The notes under the pieces were generated by a model, which searched no databases, was not told the DNA's origin, and saw only the letters and a program-made list of their open reading frames with translations. A program made the position numbers and the translations under genes. Shown here piece after piece: positions 1-8,306 of a stretch of 42,079 nt of DNA (position 1 is the stretch's first letter; the number at the start of each line of letters is the position of its first letter). Location: NCBI GenBank assembly GCA_937135955.1, contig CAKZOB010000014.1, positions 1 through 42,079 of the forward strand. The letters are read 5' to 3'. This DNA comes from an uncultured Anaerolineales bacterium (GTDB lineage: Bacteria; Chloroflexota; Anaerolineae; Aggregatilineales; Aggregatilineaceae).

Positions 1-158
1 GCCTGACCACGCACCTCCTCGCTGTAGCCTTGTGGTCGCGGTTCAGGCGTGTACCTTCGCTGACAGTGCTGGCATTTGTAGCGCTGACTGCCTGAGGCAT
101 TCCGCCCAGCTTTCACTTGACGGTCACTCTGGTGGCAATATGGACATTCTTGGCTCAT
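1..158 (-). CDS. IS1-like transposase, N-terminal zinc-ribbon part (cut by window edge)
   Basis: Reading the minus strand from an ATG at 158 gives 52 uninterrupted codons that leave the window at position 1. The peptide begins MSQECPYC and contains two CxxC pairs (CPYC, CQHC) around residues 5-8 and 29-32. Between them is GRNASGSQRYKC, then RRYTPEPRPQGYSEEVR. This is the layout of the zinc-ribbon N-terminus of IS1/InsA-type transposases, in which a Cys4 knuckle is followed by 'GY..E.R' and a helix-turn-helix. Only the zinc ribbon is inside the window, so integrity of the rest cannot be judged. A weak AGGG lies just before the ATG. Repeat copy 1 begins about 50 bp upstream, so the insertion sequence or its remnant abuts the repeat. 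The family call is from motif pattern only. Confidence 0.7.
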   Translation of the reverse strand, partial: MSQECPYCHQSDRQVKAGRNASGSQRYKCQHCQRRYTPEPRPQGYSEEVRGQ

Positions 159-205
159 ATCCCTATTTTACCAATCTCCTGAATTTTATCCACTCCCTTG
201 CTCTG

Positions 206-373
206 GGGGGCGCGTGCAAAATGTGACAGGCGGTTTGCAGCAGTCTGCTGCCCCTCACCCCTCTATCCCCTCTCCCTTGCGACGGCGTCGCGGGGCGAGG
301 GGACTTACTTTCTCTCGGCCAGGTGCTCCCCTTCGCCCGCGCCGCGGGAGAAGGGGCCGGGGATGAGGGTCAT
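206..373 (+). repeat. Dispersed structured repeat, copy 1
   Basis: First of three long copies in the window; the others are at 9875-10112 (minus) and 41937-42079. The unit has a leader (GGGGGGCGCG, then CAAAATGTGACAGG, 206-230), a GCAGCAG/CTGCTGC palindrome (237-251), and a folded core at 252-369. The core ends pair (CCCTCACCCC at 252-261 with GGGGATGAGGG at 359-369). Inside are two hairpins. Hairpin A is CCCCTC 267-272 with GAGGGG 297-302, plus GCGAC/GTCGC around a 3-nt loop at 284-286. Hairpin B is CCCCTTC 328-334 with GAAGGGG 350-356, plus CCCGC/GCGGG. Loops differ between copies while stems are kept. The core ends about 30 bp from the ctaF stop codon and could act as the 3' structure of the oxidase transcript. 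Confidence 0.85.
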
Positions 374-399
374 CGGGCGCGGCAAGGTCGCTGCCGCGC

Positions 400-990
400 T
401 CAGGATAGCGCCAGGATAGTGATCACCAGGATGGCGAAAGGAAACGACGAGGCGAACACAGCGGCGTACCAGCGGCTGTCGTAGCGCAGATGCATGAAAT
501 AGAGCACCACCAATAGCACCTTGCTGGTCGAAAGCGCCACCAGCGGCCCGGTGACCGAAAACGGCAGGCTGAGGACAGTCAGCAGCACCTCAACGGCAGT
601 GATGATCGCCAGCGCAATCGCCACGCTCACGTAGGTCAGACGGTGCGAATGTCCGTGCGCGCGCGCCCGCGGCCAGAAGTTGGCCCGCAACGCCAGCAAC
701 ACGCCCGGCGGCCCGAACGCGGGCCGTTGCGCGGCGCGTAGTTCGTCCAGGGTGATGGCATCGGCCCGCCAGCGGGGGTGTATCGGAGGCCGGTCGGGCA
801 GCAGACGCAAGACCAACCACAGCGGCACCAGGGCGATCAGGCTGCCAATCCCACCCAGCACCAGGCCAACCAGGGTAGCCAGCCATTCGTTGGCCCGCTT
901 GCTTTCGGCGATCAGGGGCGTCACCACGCCGCCGACGAACGAACCAGCGGTGACCCAAAGCGTGACCCACAACAGCGTATCGGAATTCAT
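400..990 (-). CDS. ctaF: Cytochrome c oxidase subunit IV with N-terminal membrane extension
   Basis: Last gene of the oxidase operon, starting 18 bp after the subunit III gene. The protein has 196 residues. Its C-terminal third matches prokaryotic COX4: a run of hydrophobic helices around the signature FMHLRYDSRWY, which is the 'F-M-H-L-x-[FY]-D-S-R' hallmark of CtaF/CyoD-type small subunits. This subunit helps assemble or stabilise the heme-copper core and has no redox centre. CtaF is usually about 100 residues. Here about 100 extra N-terminal residues carry two membrane segments around ESKRANEWLATLVG and VLGGIGSLIALVPLW, resembling a small glycine-rich two-helix membrane module found alone in other proteins. 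Between the halves lies a charged cytosolic stretch (about 65-110). Fusion is the simplest reading, with no frameshift visible. The family call is firm for the C-terminal half only. Confidence 0.8.
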   Translation of the reverse strand: MNSDTLLWVTLWVTAGSFVGGVVTPLIAESKRANEWLATLVGLVLGGIGSLIALVPLWLVLRLLPDRPPIHPRWRADAITLDELRAAQRPAFGPPGVLLALRANFWPRARAHGHSHRLTYVSVAIALAIITAVEVLLTVLSLPFSVTGPLVALSTSKVLLVVLYFMHLRYDSRWYAAVFASSFPFAILVITILALS

Positions 991-1008
991 TGTGCCCCGT
1001 CTCTCCGC

Positions 1009-1833
1009 TCACTCGATCAGGTAAATGATCGTGAACAGCACGATCCACACCACGTCCACGAAGTGCCAGTACAGGCCGAACAATTCGACGCCCAGGTGAT
1101 TGCTGGCCGAGTAGAGGCCGCGGCGGGCGCGCAGTAGCAGGATGATCAGCCAGCCGACGCCTCCCAATACGTGCAGGCCATGAAAGCCAGTGGTGGCGAA
1201 AAAGGCTGTGCCGAAAATGTCGCTGGCTTTGATGCCCTCGTGCATCAGTTCGTACCACTCGAACGCCTGAATGCCCAGGAACAGCGCGCCGAAGAAGATC
1301 GTCAGCCCCATCCAGTTGAAAAAGACACGCCGGTCGTCGGACTGAATGGCTTCCAGGCCCATCACCACGGCGAAGCTGCTGACGATGAGCACCGAAGTGC
1401 CCAGCGTCGCCAGGGGCAGGCTGAGCACTTCGTGCGCCGCCCTGAACGCTTCTGGATGATCGACCTTGAAGCGGATGAAGACGCCGATCAACGAGCCGAA
1501 GAAGAGCACCTCCGAAGCCAGGAAGGCCCACATCGCCAGTTTGCGATGATCTAGTTCGGTGAAGAAACGCCCGTGCAGATCGATCTCCGGAAAGCTGGCC
1601 ATGCGCAGCACGCCGTAAAGGGTGAGCGGGACGCCCAACACTAGCAGCAGCGGCGCAATGAGGCCGATGATGGTCAGGGTGGCCCCAACGCCTGCGATGA
1701 ACGGCGCGATACTCGGAGGCGGCAGGTGAATCTCTTCGCCTTCGTCGGGGGTTTCTGGAACCACCTCCGGGCAAGGCATGGCCTCGATCAGGTCTTCGGC
1801 GTCGCGTGGAGCGACTGCTTGCGCGTCAGTCAT
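1009..1833 (-). CDS. ctaE: Cytochrome c oxidase subunit III
   Basis: 274-residue membrane subunit III of the caa3 oxidase. It stabilises subunit I and lines the oxygen entry path. COX3 signatures are clear: MWAFLASEVLFFG (101-113) with the conserved glutamate, ATTGFHGLHVLGG (213-225), and GLYWHFVDVVWIVLF (253-267) in the last helix. The protein begins with about 40 acidic, proline-rich residues and then a two-helix hairpin (about 41-77) before the canonical five-helix COX3 core (about 97-273). That extra hairpin resembles small accessory oxidase subunits fused in front of COX3 in some lineages, but this is inference. The ATG at 1833 follows the subunit I stop codon by 3 bp, so translation is probably coupled. 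Confidence 0.93.
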   Translation of the reverse strand: MTDAQAVAPRDAEDLIEAMPCPEVVPETPDEGEEIHLPPPSIAPFIAGVGATLTIIGLIAPLLLVLGVPLTLYGVLRMASFPEIDLHGRFFTELDHRKLAMWAFLASEVLFFGSLIGVFIRFKVDHPEAFRAAHEVLSLPLATLGTSVLIVSSFAVVMGLEAIQSDDRRVFFNWMGLTIFFGALFLGIQAFEWYELMHEGIKASDIFGTAFFATTGFHGLHVLGGVGWLIILLLRARRGLYSASNHLGVELFGLYWHFVDVVWIVLFTIIYLIE

Positions 1834-1836
1834 GCG

Positions 1837-3471
1837 CTACTCCCCTTCTGGTGCCAGGCCCAGGCGCAGGTCGCGCGCCGGGCGACGGCTGTGTACGGTT
1901 GGAACCCGCGCGAAGTTATATTCCGGCGGCGGAGACGTCGTCGTCCATTCGAGCGTGTCCCCTTCCCAGGGATCGTTCCCCGCCGGCTCATGATGGCGGG
2001 CGCTGCGAATCATATTGTAGACCAGGATCAGCACCGAGATGCCCATGATGATCCCGCCCACGGTCGAAAGCTGGTTGAGCGCCGTCCAGCCGCGATCTTC
2101 CGGATAATCGTAGATGCGGCGCGGCATGCCCATCAGCCCCAAAATGTGCATGGGGAAGTAGGTAATATGGAAGCCGATGTAGAGCGTCCAGAACTGAATC
2201 TTGCCCAGCCGCTCGTTGAGTCGGTAACCGAACATCTTTGGCCACCAGTAGTACAGCCCGGCGAAGATGCCGAAGCCGCCGCCACCGAACACGGCGTAGT
2301 GCAGGTGCGCCACCAGCCACATTGAGTCCGCCACCACTTCGTCAATGGGCAGCACCGACTGCATGACGCCGGTGATGCCGCCGATCAGGAAGGTGGTCAG
2401 GAAGCCGACAGCGTAGAGCATGGGCGTGTCGAAGCGCAGCGAGCCGCCGATCATGGTGAAGACCCAGTTGAATACTTTCACCCCCGTCGGCACGGCGATG
2501 AGCATGGTGGTGAGCACGAAGAAAATCTCCAGCGCAGGCGGCAGGCCGATGGTGTACATGTGGTGCGCCCACGTCCAGAAGCCCTGAAAGCCGATCAGGA
2601 TGGTCGAGATCACCATGGCCTTATAGCCGAAGATCGGCTTGCGCGAGAAGACGGGGATCACCTCGGAGATGATGCCCATCGCAGGCAGCACGATGATATA
2701 GACCGCCGGGTGCGAGTAGAACCAGAACAGGTGCTGCCACAGCACAGCGTCGCCTCCCGCCGCCGGATTGAAGAACTGCGTGCCCAGGTTGCGGTCGAGC
2801 AGCAGCAGCAGGCCGTTGACCGTCAGCACGGGCGTCGCGGCGACGATCATGAAGGCCATCACCAACACCGTCCAGGGGAACAGCGGCATCTTCATCAGAG
2901 TCATGCCCGGCGCGCGCAGCTTGAGGATGGTCACGATGAAGTTGAACGCGCCGATCAGCGACGACGTGCCCACCAGCGCCACCGAAATCAGCCACAGGTC
3001 GGTGCCGAAGCCCGGCGAGTAGTCCTTGCCCGCCAGCGGCACGTAGGACGTCCAGCCGTTGGCTGCCGCGCCTCCCTCTACCAGGAAGCCCCCGTACATG
3101 GTCAGGCCGCCGAAGAGCAACAGCCAGTAGCTCAGCGCGTTCAGGCGCGGGAAGGCCATATCGCGCGCGCCGATCATCAGCGGCACGGCGTAGTTGGCCA
3201 GCCCGGCCAGCATGGGGATGACGAAGAGGAAGATCATCGTCGAGCCGTGAATGGAGAAAATCTGGTTATATTCCTCTGCCGAGACGATCTGCCCGCCCGG
3301 CAGGGCCAGTTCGGCCCGCAGGATTTGCGCCAGGAAGACGCCGATCACGAAGAAGGTGAAGGTCGTCAGCACGTACATGATGCCGATCTTCTTGTGATCC
3401 ACCGTAGTCAGCCACACCAGCAGACCGCGTGGCTGAGACTTTACCGGATAGGGCGCTGCAATTGTGGCCAT
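1837..3471 (-). CDS. ctaD: Cytochrome c oxidase subunit I, A2-type heme-copper oxidase
   Basis: Catalytic subunit of the terminal oxidase: it reduces O2 to water at a heme a3-CuB site and pumps protons. From the ATG at 3471 it has 544 residues. All metal ligands are visible: H75 and H391 (low-spin heme), H254, H303 and H304 (CuB), H389 (heme a3), and Y258 of HPAVY as the cross-linked tyrosine. The usual HPEVY glutamate is absent and the site reads YSHPAVY (252-258), the YS replacement that defines A2-type oxidases such as Thermus caa3. K-channel lysine (K332 in PTGVKVF) and D-channel entry (D104 in [10 protein letters not shown]) are kept. An upstream GTG at 3489 is in frame, but GGGAGAG lies right after it at proper distance from the ATG, so the ATG is preferred. 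The stop is 3 bp from ctaE. Confidence 0.95.
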   Translation of the reverse strand: MATIAAPYPVKSQPRGLLVWLTTVDHKKIGIMYVLTTFTFFVIGVFLAQILRAELALPGGQIVSAEEYNQIFSIHGSTMIFLFVIPMLAGLANYAVPLMIGARDMAFPRLNALSYWLLLFGGLTMYGGFLVEGGAAANGWTSYVPLAGKDYSPGFGTDLWLISVALVGTSSLIGAFNFIVTILKLRAPGMTLMKMPLFPWTVLVMAFMIVAATPVLTVNGLLLLLDRNLGTQFFNPAAGGDAVLWQHLFWFYSHPAVYIIVLPAMGIISEVIPVFSRKPIFGYKAMVISTILIGFQGFWTWAHHMYTIGLPPALEIFFVLTTMLIAVPTGVKVFNWVFTMIGGSLRFDTPMLYAVGFLTTFLIGGITGVMQSVLPIDEVVADSMWLVAHLHYAVFGGGGFGIFAGLYYWWPKMFGYRLNERLGKIQFWTLYIGFHITYFPMHILGLMGMPRRIYDYPEDRGWTALNQLSTVGGIIMGISVLILVYNMIRSARHHEPAGNDPWEGDTLEWTTTSPPPEYNFARVPTVHSRRPARDLRLGLAPEGE

Positions 3472-3512
3472 AGCTGCTTTCTCTCCCACTCAATCAACGG
3501 ATACGCCCTCGC

Positions 3513-4577
3513 TCAATAGGACAACAGATAGGCGATGATGTCGGCCAGTGCCTGAGCATCCAGCTTTTCGCCATAGTTGGAAGGCATGATCTGGCAGTTG
3601 TAGCCGGTCGCCTGCACAGCGCAGGGCACCAGGATCGACTCGCGCAGGTAGGCTTCGGGGGTGTAACCCTCAGCAGCGCGTGCGTCGCTGGCCATGGCCG
3701 CGAGCGCTGGCCCCACGCCCGGCTGTTCGCCGTGACAACTGGCGCAGCCGAGTTCGCCGAAGAGCTGCTCCCCGCGCGCGACATCGCCAGCGGGCAACGG
3801 CGAGGTCAGGTCAGTGCCGATGGGCACAAAGCGCCCCAGCGAGGCCATCTGATCGGCCAGCCAGGCGTCGAACGCCGCCGGTTCCAGCACTTCTACGTCA
3901 ATAAGCATGTCGTAGTGCAGTGTGCCGCAATACTCGGCGCAGTTGCCGGGGTAAAGGCCGGGTTCTGGCACGTTGAGCCACATGGTGTTGATGTAACCGG
4001 GGATGGCATCCACCTTGCCCGCCAGGTCAGGCACCCAGAAGCTATGCTGCACATCGGTGGAGGTGATCTCCAGCAGCACATCGCGGTTGGCGGGGATGGT
4101 CAGCTTGCGCGTGGTCTTGACCCCTGTCTCCTCGCCCGCGCCCAGGAAGTATTCGTAGTCCCAGTTGAACATGTAGCCGGTCACGTGCACCGTCAGATCG
4201 GGGGTCACCTCACCGTTGTCGGCCTCGACCTGGTAGCGGGTGGTCATGAAACGGGCCGTGATCACAAAGATGACGGCAATGATCAACAGAGACACCACCG
4301 TCCAGGTGAGTTCCAGCGGGCCGTGTCCCTCGATCTGTTCGGGCATTTCGTCGCGACGGCGGCGGCGGTAGCGGATGATGGCATAGAGGATCAGCCCTTC
4401 CACCAGCAGGAAGACGGGCACCGAGATCCAGAACAGGATGGTGAACAGATCGTTGATGTCGGTGCGCGAAGCACCGCCAGAGACCGGCCCGTGCGCCCAG
4501 ACCCTGGCGGGCACAGCCAGCATCAGTAGCGCCAGAGCAATCAGGCCCAGGACAGGGGTAAAAACCGATCGCTTCAT
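3513..4577 (-). CDS. ctaC: Cytochrome c oxidase subunit II fused to cytochrome c (caa3 type)
   Basis: First gene of the operon. This 354-residue subunit carries the CuA electron-entry site and a C-terminal cytochrome c, which makes the enzyme caa3 type. A signal-like helix (1-29), two transmembrane helices (about 43-70 and 90-109) and an extracytoplasmic cupredoxin domain follow in order. CuA ligands are H178, C213, E215, C217, H221 and M224 (CAEYCGTLHYDM). The aromatic electron-entry patch is MFNWDYEYF (136-144). The cytochrome c domain (about 262-354) has heme motif CASCH (278-282) and axial M331 in IMPSNYG. Two further cysteines (C319, C328) sit in the heme domain and could form a disulfide. 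The stop lies 42 bp upstream of the ctaD ATG. A TATAAT box at 4741-4746 is the likely start of the operon transcript. Confidence 0.96.
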   Translation of the reverse strand: MKRSVFTPVLGLIALALLMLAVPARVWAHGPVSGGASRTDINDLFTILFWISVPVFLLVEGLILYAIIRYRRRRRDEMPEQIEGHGPLELTWTVVSLLIIAVIFVITARFMTTRYQVEADNGEVTPDLTVHVTGYMFNWDYEYFLGAGEETGVKTTRKLTIPANRDVLLEITSTDVQHSFWVPDLAGKVDAIPGYINTMWLNVPEPGLYPGNCAEYCGTLHYDMLIDVEVLEPAAFDAWLADQMASLGRFVPIGTDLTSPLPAGDVARGEQLFGELGCASCHGEQPGVGPALAAMASDARAAEGYTPEAYLRESILVPCAVQATGYNCQIMPSNYGEKLDAQALADIIAYLLSY

Positions 4578-4740
4578 AGGTGGTCTTCCCGGTTCTTATC
4601 CGACCATATTCGCAGGTGTACGCAGGTGAGGGGAAAAGCCCACCGTTGGGCTGCCTGGCTGTTCGTCACCGGGGTGGCGCGTCGGGGGAGATGGGTGACG
4701 TTCTTCACACGCGCTGGCCACGGAGGCCCCTCGCCCACAG

Positions 4741-4769
4741 ATTATAACCAATTATCTTCATAAAAAACA
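4741..4769 (-). promoter_or_regulatory. Candidate promoter of the oxidase operon
   Basis: The minus strand shows a perfect TATAAT (4746 to 4741) at the inner edge of an A/T-rich tract. The hexamer 17 bp upstream (TGTTTT) is a poor -35, though it lies in T-rich, UP-element-like DNA. This would give a leader of roughly 155 nt before ctaC. Confidence 0.5.
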
Positions 4770-4897
4770 GTCTTTATTGAAAAAATTATCACAGAGTGCC
4801 CTCTCTGCCCAGAACCAGGCAGGCAATGCCAGAAAAAACCTCCAAGATAGACTCCTGCCCCGGAAAATCAAAGATTATCCAAAATAACTGAAACTTC

Positions 4898-4926
4898 TTG
4901 CGATGATCCTCGTAAAATGTTAATGT
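4898..4926 (+). promoter_or_regulatory. Candidate promoter of the MFS gene
   Basis: TTGCGA (4898-4903), 17 bp, TAATGT (4921-4926). Transcription would start near 4933, leaving a short leader that still contains the GGGGTGA ribosome-binding site of the gene. The -10 match is imperfect. Confidence 0.4.
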
Positions 4927-4958
4927 AGCGATTGATTTTTATGATCGGGGTGAAAATC

Positions 4959-6323
4959 ATGGCTCAACGCCACTCGTTGCGCACTTTCTATCTGCTCATT
5001 GTCACACAGACCTTCTCGTTGATCGGCAGCGAAATGACTTCGCTGGCCGTCAGCATCTGGGTCTACAAGGAGTCGGGCAACGTTACCCCATTGACGCTGG
5101 CCGCTTTCTTCGCCGCCGTGCCCCGCCTGATCACGCCCAGCTTCGCCGGCGTGCTGGCCGACCGCTGGGATCGCCGCTACGTCATGATCCTGGCCGATGC
5201 CGGGCAGGCGGTGGGCACCTTTCTGCTGATGCTCAGCTTCTTATCCGGCACATTCCAGCTTTGGCATCTGTACCTGGTCTCGGCGCTGCAGGCTGCCTTC
5301 TCTATGTTCCAGGGACCGGCGTTCTCTGCCTCCGTGACCATGCTCGTGCCGGACCATCACCGCGACCGCGCCAATGCCGTGCAACAGATGCGCGGGGCGG
5401 CGGCGGGGCTGGTCGCGCCCACGCTGGCCGGGGCGCTCTTCGCCCTGGTGGGTGCGCCGGGTGTGATGGCCATAGACCTGTTCACCTTCGCGGTGGCGAT
5501 TACCGTGGTGGGGCTGGTGCACATCCCGCGCCCGCCGCAGACGGCAGAAGGCCGCGCCACACAGGGTAGTCTGTGGGGCGAAGCTCTGGTCGGCTTCCGC
5601 TATCTGTGGGCGCGCCAGCCGCTCTTCATGCTCGTGCTGACGGCTACAGCGGTCAATTTCTTCTTGAACATGGTGGGGGTGTTGATCACACCCTACGTGC
5701 TCAGCCTGACAGGCAGCGAGGCTACCCTGGGTGTCCTGCTCAGCCTGTTCAGCGCGGGCGCGCTGGTGGGCGGCGTGATCATGAGCGTTTGGGGTGGCAC
5801 GCGCCCGCGCACGCACACCATCTTCCCCGGCACGCTCTTCACCGGTCTGATGTTCGCCGGACTGGGAATCGCGCGTTCTCCGCTGACCCTGGGAGCAGCC
5901 GCCTTCGTCATGATGATCCCCCTGCCCATCGTCAACGCTTCATTCGACGCCATCCTGCAGATCAAAGTGCCGCCCGACCTGCAGGGGCGCGTCTTCGCCG
6001 CGGTGATGCAACTGTCTATGCTGCTCATGCCCGTGGCTTATCTGCTCTCCGGCCCGCTAGCCGATGGCGTCTTCGAGCCAGCCGTGCACAGCGACTTTTG
6101 GGCGCTGGTCGCGCCTCTGGTGGGGCAACAGGACGGATCGGGCATCGGTCTGATGGCGGTGATGGCCGGCCTACTGGTAGTGGCCATCACCGCCCTGGTG
6201 TACCTGGCCCCCAGCGTGCGGCAGCTGGAAGCGATCCTGCCGGATTACGTGGCGGTGCCAGGCGAATCGCCCGAAGTGGTGAGCGTCGGCGAGCGTTCAC
6301 CTGTGCCAGAAGGATCGGCCTGA
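4959..6323 (+). CDS. MFS efflux transporter (MFS_3 / MefA-like)
   Basis: A 454-residue, about 12-helix major facilitator protein. The loop after the second helix reads GVLADRWDRRYVMIL (about residue 62-76), the motif-A pattern of drug:H+ antiporters. The overall spacing, and the AGALVGGVIMSVWGG segment after the central loop, resembles the macrolide/enterobactin-exporter branch. Substrate cannot be told from sequence. The last loop between the final two helices (about 365-395) is longer than usual and probably faces outside. An in-frame TTG lies at 4932 and an ATG at 4941. The ATG at 4959 is chosen because GGGGTGA at 4947-4953 sits five bases before it, and because the candidate -10 box ends at 4926. 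It stands alone between divergent ctaC and convergent glmS, so it is monocistronic. Confidence 0.85.
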   Translation: MAQRHSLRTFYLLIVTQTFSLIGSEMTSLAVSIWVYKESGNVTPLTLAAFFAAVPRLITPSFAGVLADRWDRRYVMILADAGQAVGTFLLMLSFLSGTFQLWHLYLVSALQAAFSMFQGPAFSASVTMLVPDHHRDRANAVQQMRGAAAGLVAPTLAGALFALVGAPGVMAIDLFTFAVAITVVGLVHIPRPPQTAEGRATQGSLWGEALVGFRYLWARQPLFMLVLTATAVNFFLNMVGVLITPYVLSLTGSEATLGVLLSLFSAGALVGGVIMSVWGGTRPRTHTIFPGTLFTGLMFAGLGIARSPLTLGAAAFVMMIPLPIVNASFDAILQIKVPPDLQGRVFAAVMQLSMLLMPVAYLLSGPLADGVFEPAVHSDFWALVAPLVGQQDGSGIGLMAVMAGLLVVAITALVYLAPSVRQLEAILPDYVAVPGESPEVVSVGERSPVPEGSA

Positions 6324-6382
6324 CAGGCTGTTGGCAAACCTCATTCCCCCGGTAGGGCGAGAGTGAGTGAGCGAGAAATGGA

Positions 6383-6408
6383 GTCCCCTCCACACGCGGG
6401 GAGGGGAC
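6383..6408. terminator. Hairpin between convergent MFS and glmS genes
   Basis: Perfect 9-bp inverted repeat GTCCCCTCC (6383-6391) and GGAGGGGAC (6400-6408) with an 8-nt loop, centred between two convergent stop codons. There is no T-tract on either side, so intrinsic termination is uncertain. Its GTCCCCTC sequence echoes the core of the dispersed repeat. Confidence 0.5.
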
Positions 6409-6464
6409 GCGAGGGATTGCTGATCAGGACTTCTCAAAGAGTCTGCGCTGGCTGATGGCTTGCC

Positions 6465-8306
6465 CTATTCCACCGTCACGCTCTTGGCCAGGTTGCGCGG
6501 CTGATCTACGTCGCAGCCCCGCCACACAGCAATGTGATAGGCCAGCAGTTGCAGCGGGATGACCGCCACAGTCGGGCTGAGCAGGGGCGGCGTTTCTGGC
6601 ACGTAGATCACGTGATCGGCTTTGCTGCGGATCGCTGTGTCGCCGTCCGTCGCCAGCGCGATCACGATCCCTCCGCGCGATTTGGCCTGTTCTATCTGGC
6701 TGAGCATCTTCTCGTACACGGCGTCGCGCAGGCAGATCGCCAGCACAGGCATGTGCTCGTCAATCAAGGCGATCGGGCCGTGCTTCATCTCGCCTGCCGG
6801 GTAGCCTTCGGCGTGAATGTAGCTGATCTCCTTGAGCTTCAGCGCCCCTTCGAGCGCAATGGGGTAGTTGATGCCCCGCCCCAGGTACAGGAAATCGGTG
6901 TAGTGATAGAGTTCGGCGGCCAGTGCCTCGATCTGCGCTTCGCGTTCCAGCGTCTGCCCCACCAGGTCGGGCAACCGCGCCAGGTCTTCGACGTGCGCGC
7001 AGGCCGCTTCGGGCGACAGTTGGCCGCGCTCCTGCGCCAGGTAGAGCGCCAGCAGATATTGGTCGGCGATGCTGGTAGTGAAGGCTTTGGTGCTGGCGAC
7101 GCCGATCTCAGGCCCGGCCTGCATGGCGATGTAGCCGTCGGCAAGGCGCATGGCCTGGCTGCCGATGGCGTTGACAATGCTCCACAGCACCGCGCCCTTG
7201 GCGCGCGCTTCTTCCATGGCGGCCAGCGTGTCCACTGTCTCGCCAGACTGTGTGATGGCCAGCACGGCGCAGGTGTCGTCCAGGATGGGATCGCGGTAGC
7301 GATATTCGCTGCCGTAGTCCACTTCGACGGGGATGCGCGTCAACGCCTCGATGATGAACTTGCCCACCAGCCCGCTGTAGGCGCTGGTGCCGCAGGCGAC
7401 GGTGACGATGCGCGTCAGACGGCGGGCAAGCTCCGGCGTCAGGTTCAGTTCTGGCAGGCAGACGCGCCCCTCCTGGAAGTCCACGCGCCCGCGCAGCGTG
7501 TCGGTGAGCGCACGCGCCTGCTCGTGAATCTCCTTCTGCATGAAGTGCTTGTATTCGCCGCGCGCCGCGCTGACCGGGTCCCAGGGGATGGTGTGCAATT
7601 CGGCGTCTACCGGCTCACCATCCAGGGTTTGCACCTGGTAGGCATCGCGGGTGAGCGTGACCATCTGGCGGCTTTCCAGGAAGATCATGCGGCGCGTGTG
7701 TTCGAGGATGGCCGGGATGTCGGAGGCGACGAACATCTCGCCCTGACCGACGCCCACCGCCACCCCGCCCGCGTTGCCGATGCGCACGGCCACCAGGCGA
7801 TCGGGTTCAGCCGTGCTCAGGGCAACGATGGCATGAGCGCCGCGCAGCCGTTGCACGGCCCGGCGCGTGGCCTCGGTGAGATCGTAGCCGGAGTCCTGCT
7901 CGCGCTGAATCAGGTGCACGATGGTCTCGGTGTCGGTGTCGGAGGCGAAACGCACGCCCGCGGCTTCGAGTTCAGCACGTAGCTCGCGGAAATTCTCCAC
8001 GATGCCGTTGTGCACTACCACCGTCGTCCCGCTCTGGCTCAGGTGCGGGTGCGCGTTGCGCGGACTGGGTTCGCCGTGCGTGGCCCAGCGCGTATGCCCA
8101 ATGCCGATGTGCCCGTTGAGCGGTTCGGCGCTGACCAGGCGGATCAGATTGCTGAGTTTGCCCACATCGCGGCGGATGGCCAGGTGACCGTTCTGAATCA
8201 CCGCCAGCCCCGCCGAATCGTAGCCGCGATATTCCAGGCGCTGCAGGCCGTTGAGGATGATCGGCGTGGCGTCACGAGGACCGATATAACCGACAATGCC
8301 ACACAT
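6465..8306 (-). CDS. glmS: Glutamine--fructose-6-phosphate aminotransferase (isomerizing)
   Basis: Makes glucosamine-6-phosphate from fructose-6-phosphate and glutamine, the first step to UDP-GlcNAc for peptidoglycan and surface glycans. The 613-residue protein starts MCGIVGYIG, so Cys2 becomes the N-terminal nucleophile of the class II glutaminase domain (about 2-220), which also shows HTRWATHG and HNGIVENF. Two SIS isomerase domains follow, with VACGTSAYSG, TQSGETVDT and GPEIGVASTKAFT in the first and GRGINYPIALEGALKLKE and AEGYPAGEMKHGPIALI in the second. The C-terminus ends DQPRNLAKSVTVE, the family signature. A longer frame begins at 8363, but the ATG at 8306 is fixed by the Cys2 requirement and by GGGAGGG eight bases upstream. 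The leader contains a glmS ribozyme (8428-8632), so feedback by glucosamine-6-phosphate is expected. Confidence 0.98.
   Translation of the reverse strand: MCGIVGYIGPRDATPIILNGLQRLEYRGYDSAGLAVIQNGHLAIRRDVGKLSNLIRLVSAEPLNGHIGIGHTRWATHGEPSPRNAHPHLSQSGTTVVVHNGIVENFRELRAELEAAGVRFASDTDTETIVHLIQREQDSGYDLTEATRRAVQRLRGAHAIVALSTAEPDRLVAVRIGNAGGVAVGVGQGEMFVASDIPAILEHTRRMIFLESRQMVTLTRDAYQVQTLDGEPVDAELHTIPWDPVSAARGEYKHFMQKEIHEQARALTDTLRGRVDFQEGRVCLPELNLTPELARRLTRIVTVACGTSAYSGLVGKFIIEALTRIPVEVDYGSEYRYRDPILDDTCAVLAITQSGETVDTLAAMEEARAKGAVLWSIVNAIGSQAMRLADGYIAMQAGPEIGVASTKAFTTSIADQYLLALYLAQERGQLSPEAACAHVEDLARLPDLVGQTLEREAQIEALAAELYHYTDFLYLGRGINYPIALEGALKLKEISYIHAEGYPAGEMKHGPIALIDEHMPVLAICLRDAVYEKMLSQIEQAKSRGGIVIALATDGDTAIRSKADHVIYVPETPPLLSPTVAVIPLQLLAYHIAVWRGCDVDQPRNLAKSVTVE

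Larger units (their letters stand above)
4578..4958. other. Divergent intergenic region between ctaC and the MFS gene
   Basis: 381 bp without a convincing gene. The ctaC-proximal part is GC-rich. 4739-4930 is distinctly A/T-rich and holds candidate promoters in both directions (4741-4769 minus, 4898-4926 plus). No riboswitch-like fold or operator repeat was recognised by eye. Confidence 0.6.

Noticed and set aside
2560-3519. Long plus-strand open frame antisense to ctaD (about 320 codons)
   Set aside because: High-GC mirror frame of a well-conserved gene. The peptide is rich in Arg, His, Gln and Asp with no domain pattern.
4741-4800. A/T-rich stretch considered as a plasmid-like origin or phage attachment site
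   Set aside because: No iterons, DnaA-box series or direct repeats; it is better read as a divergent promoter region.
6534-7982. Long plus-strand open frame antisense to glmS (about 480 codons)
   Set aside because: Shadow frame: glmS motifs are unmistakable on the other strand, and the antisense product has no recognisable motif.
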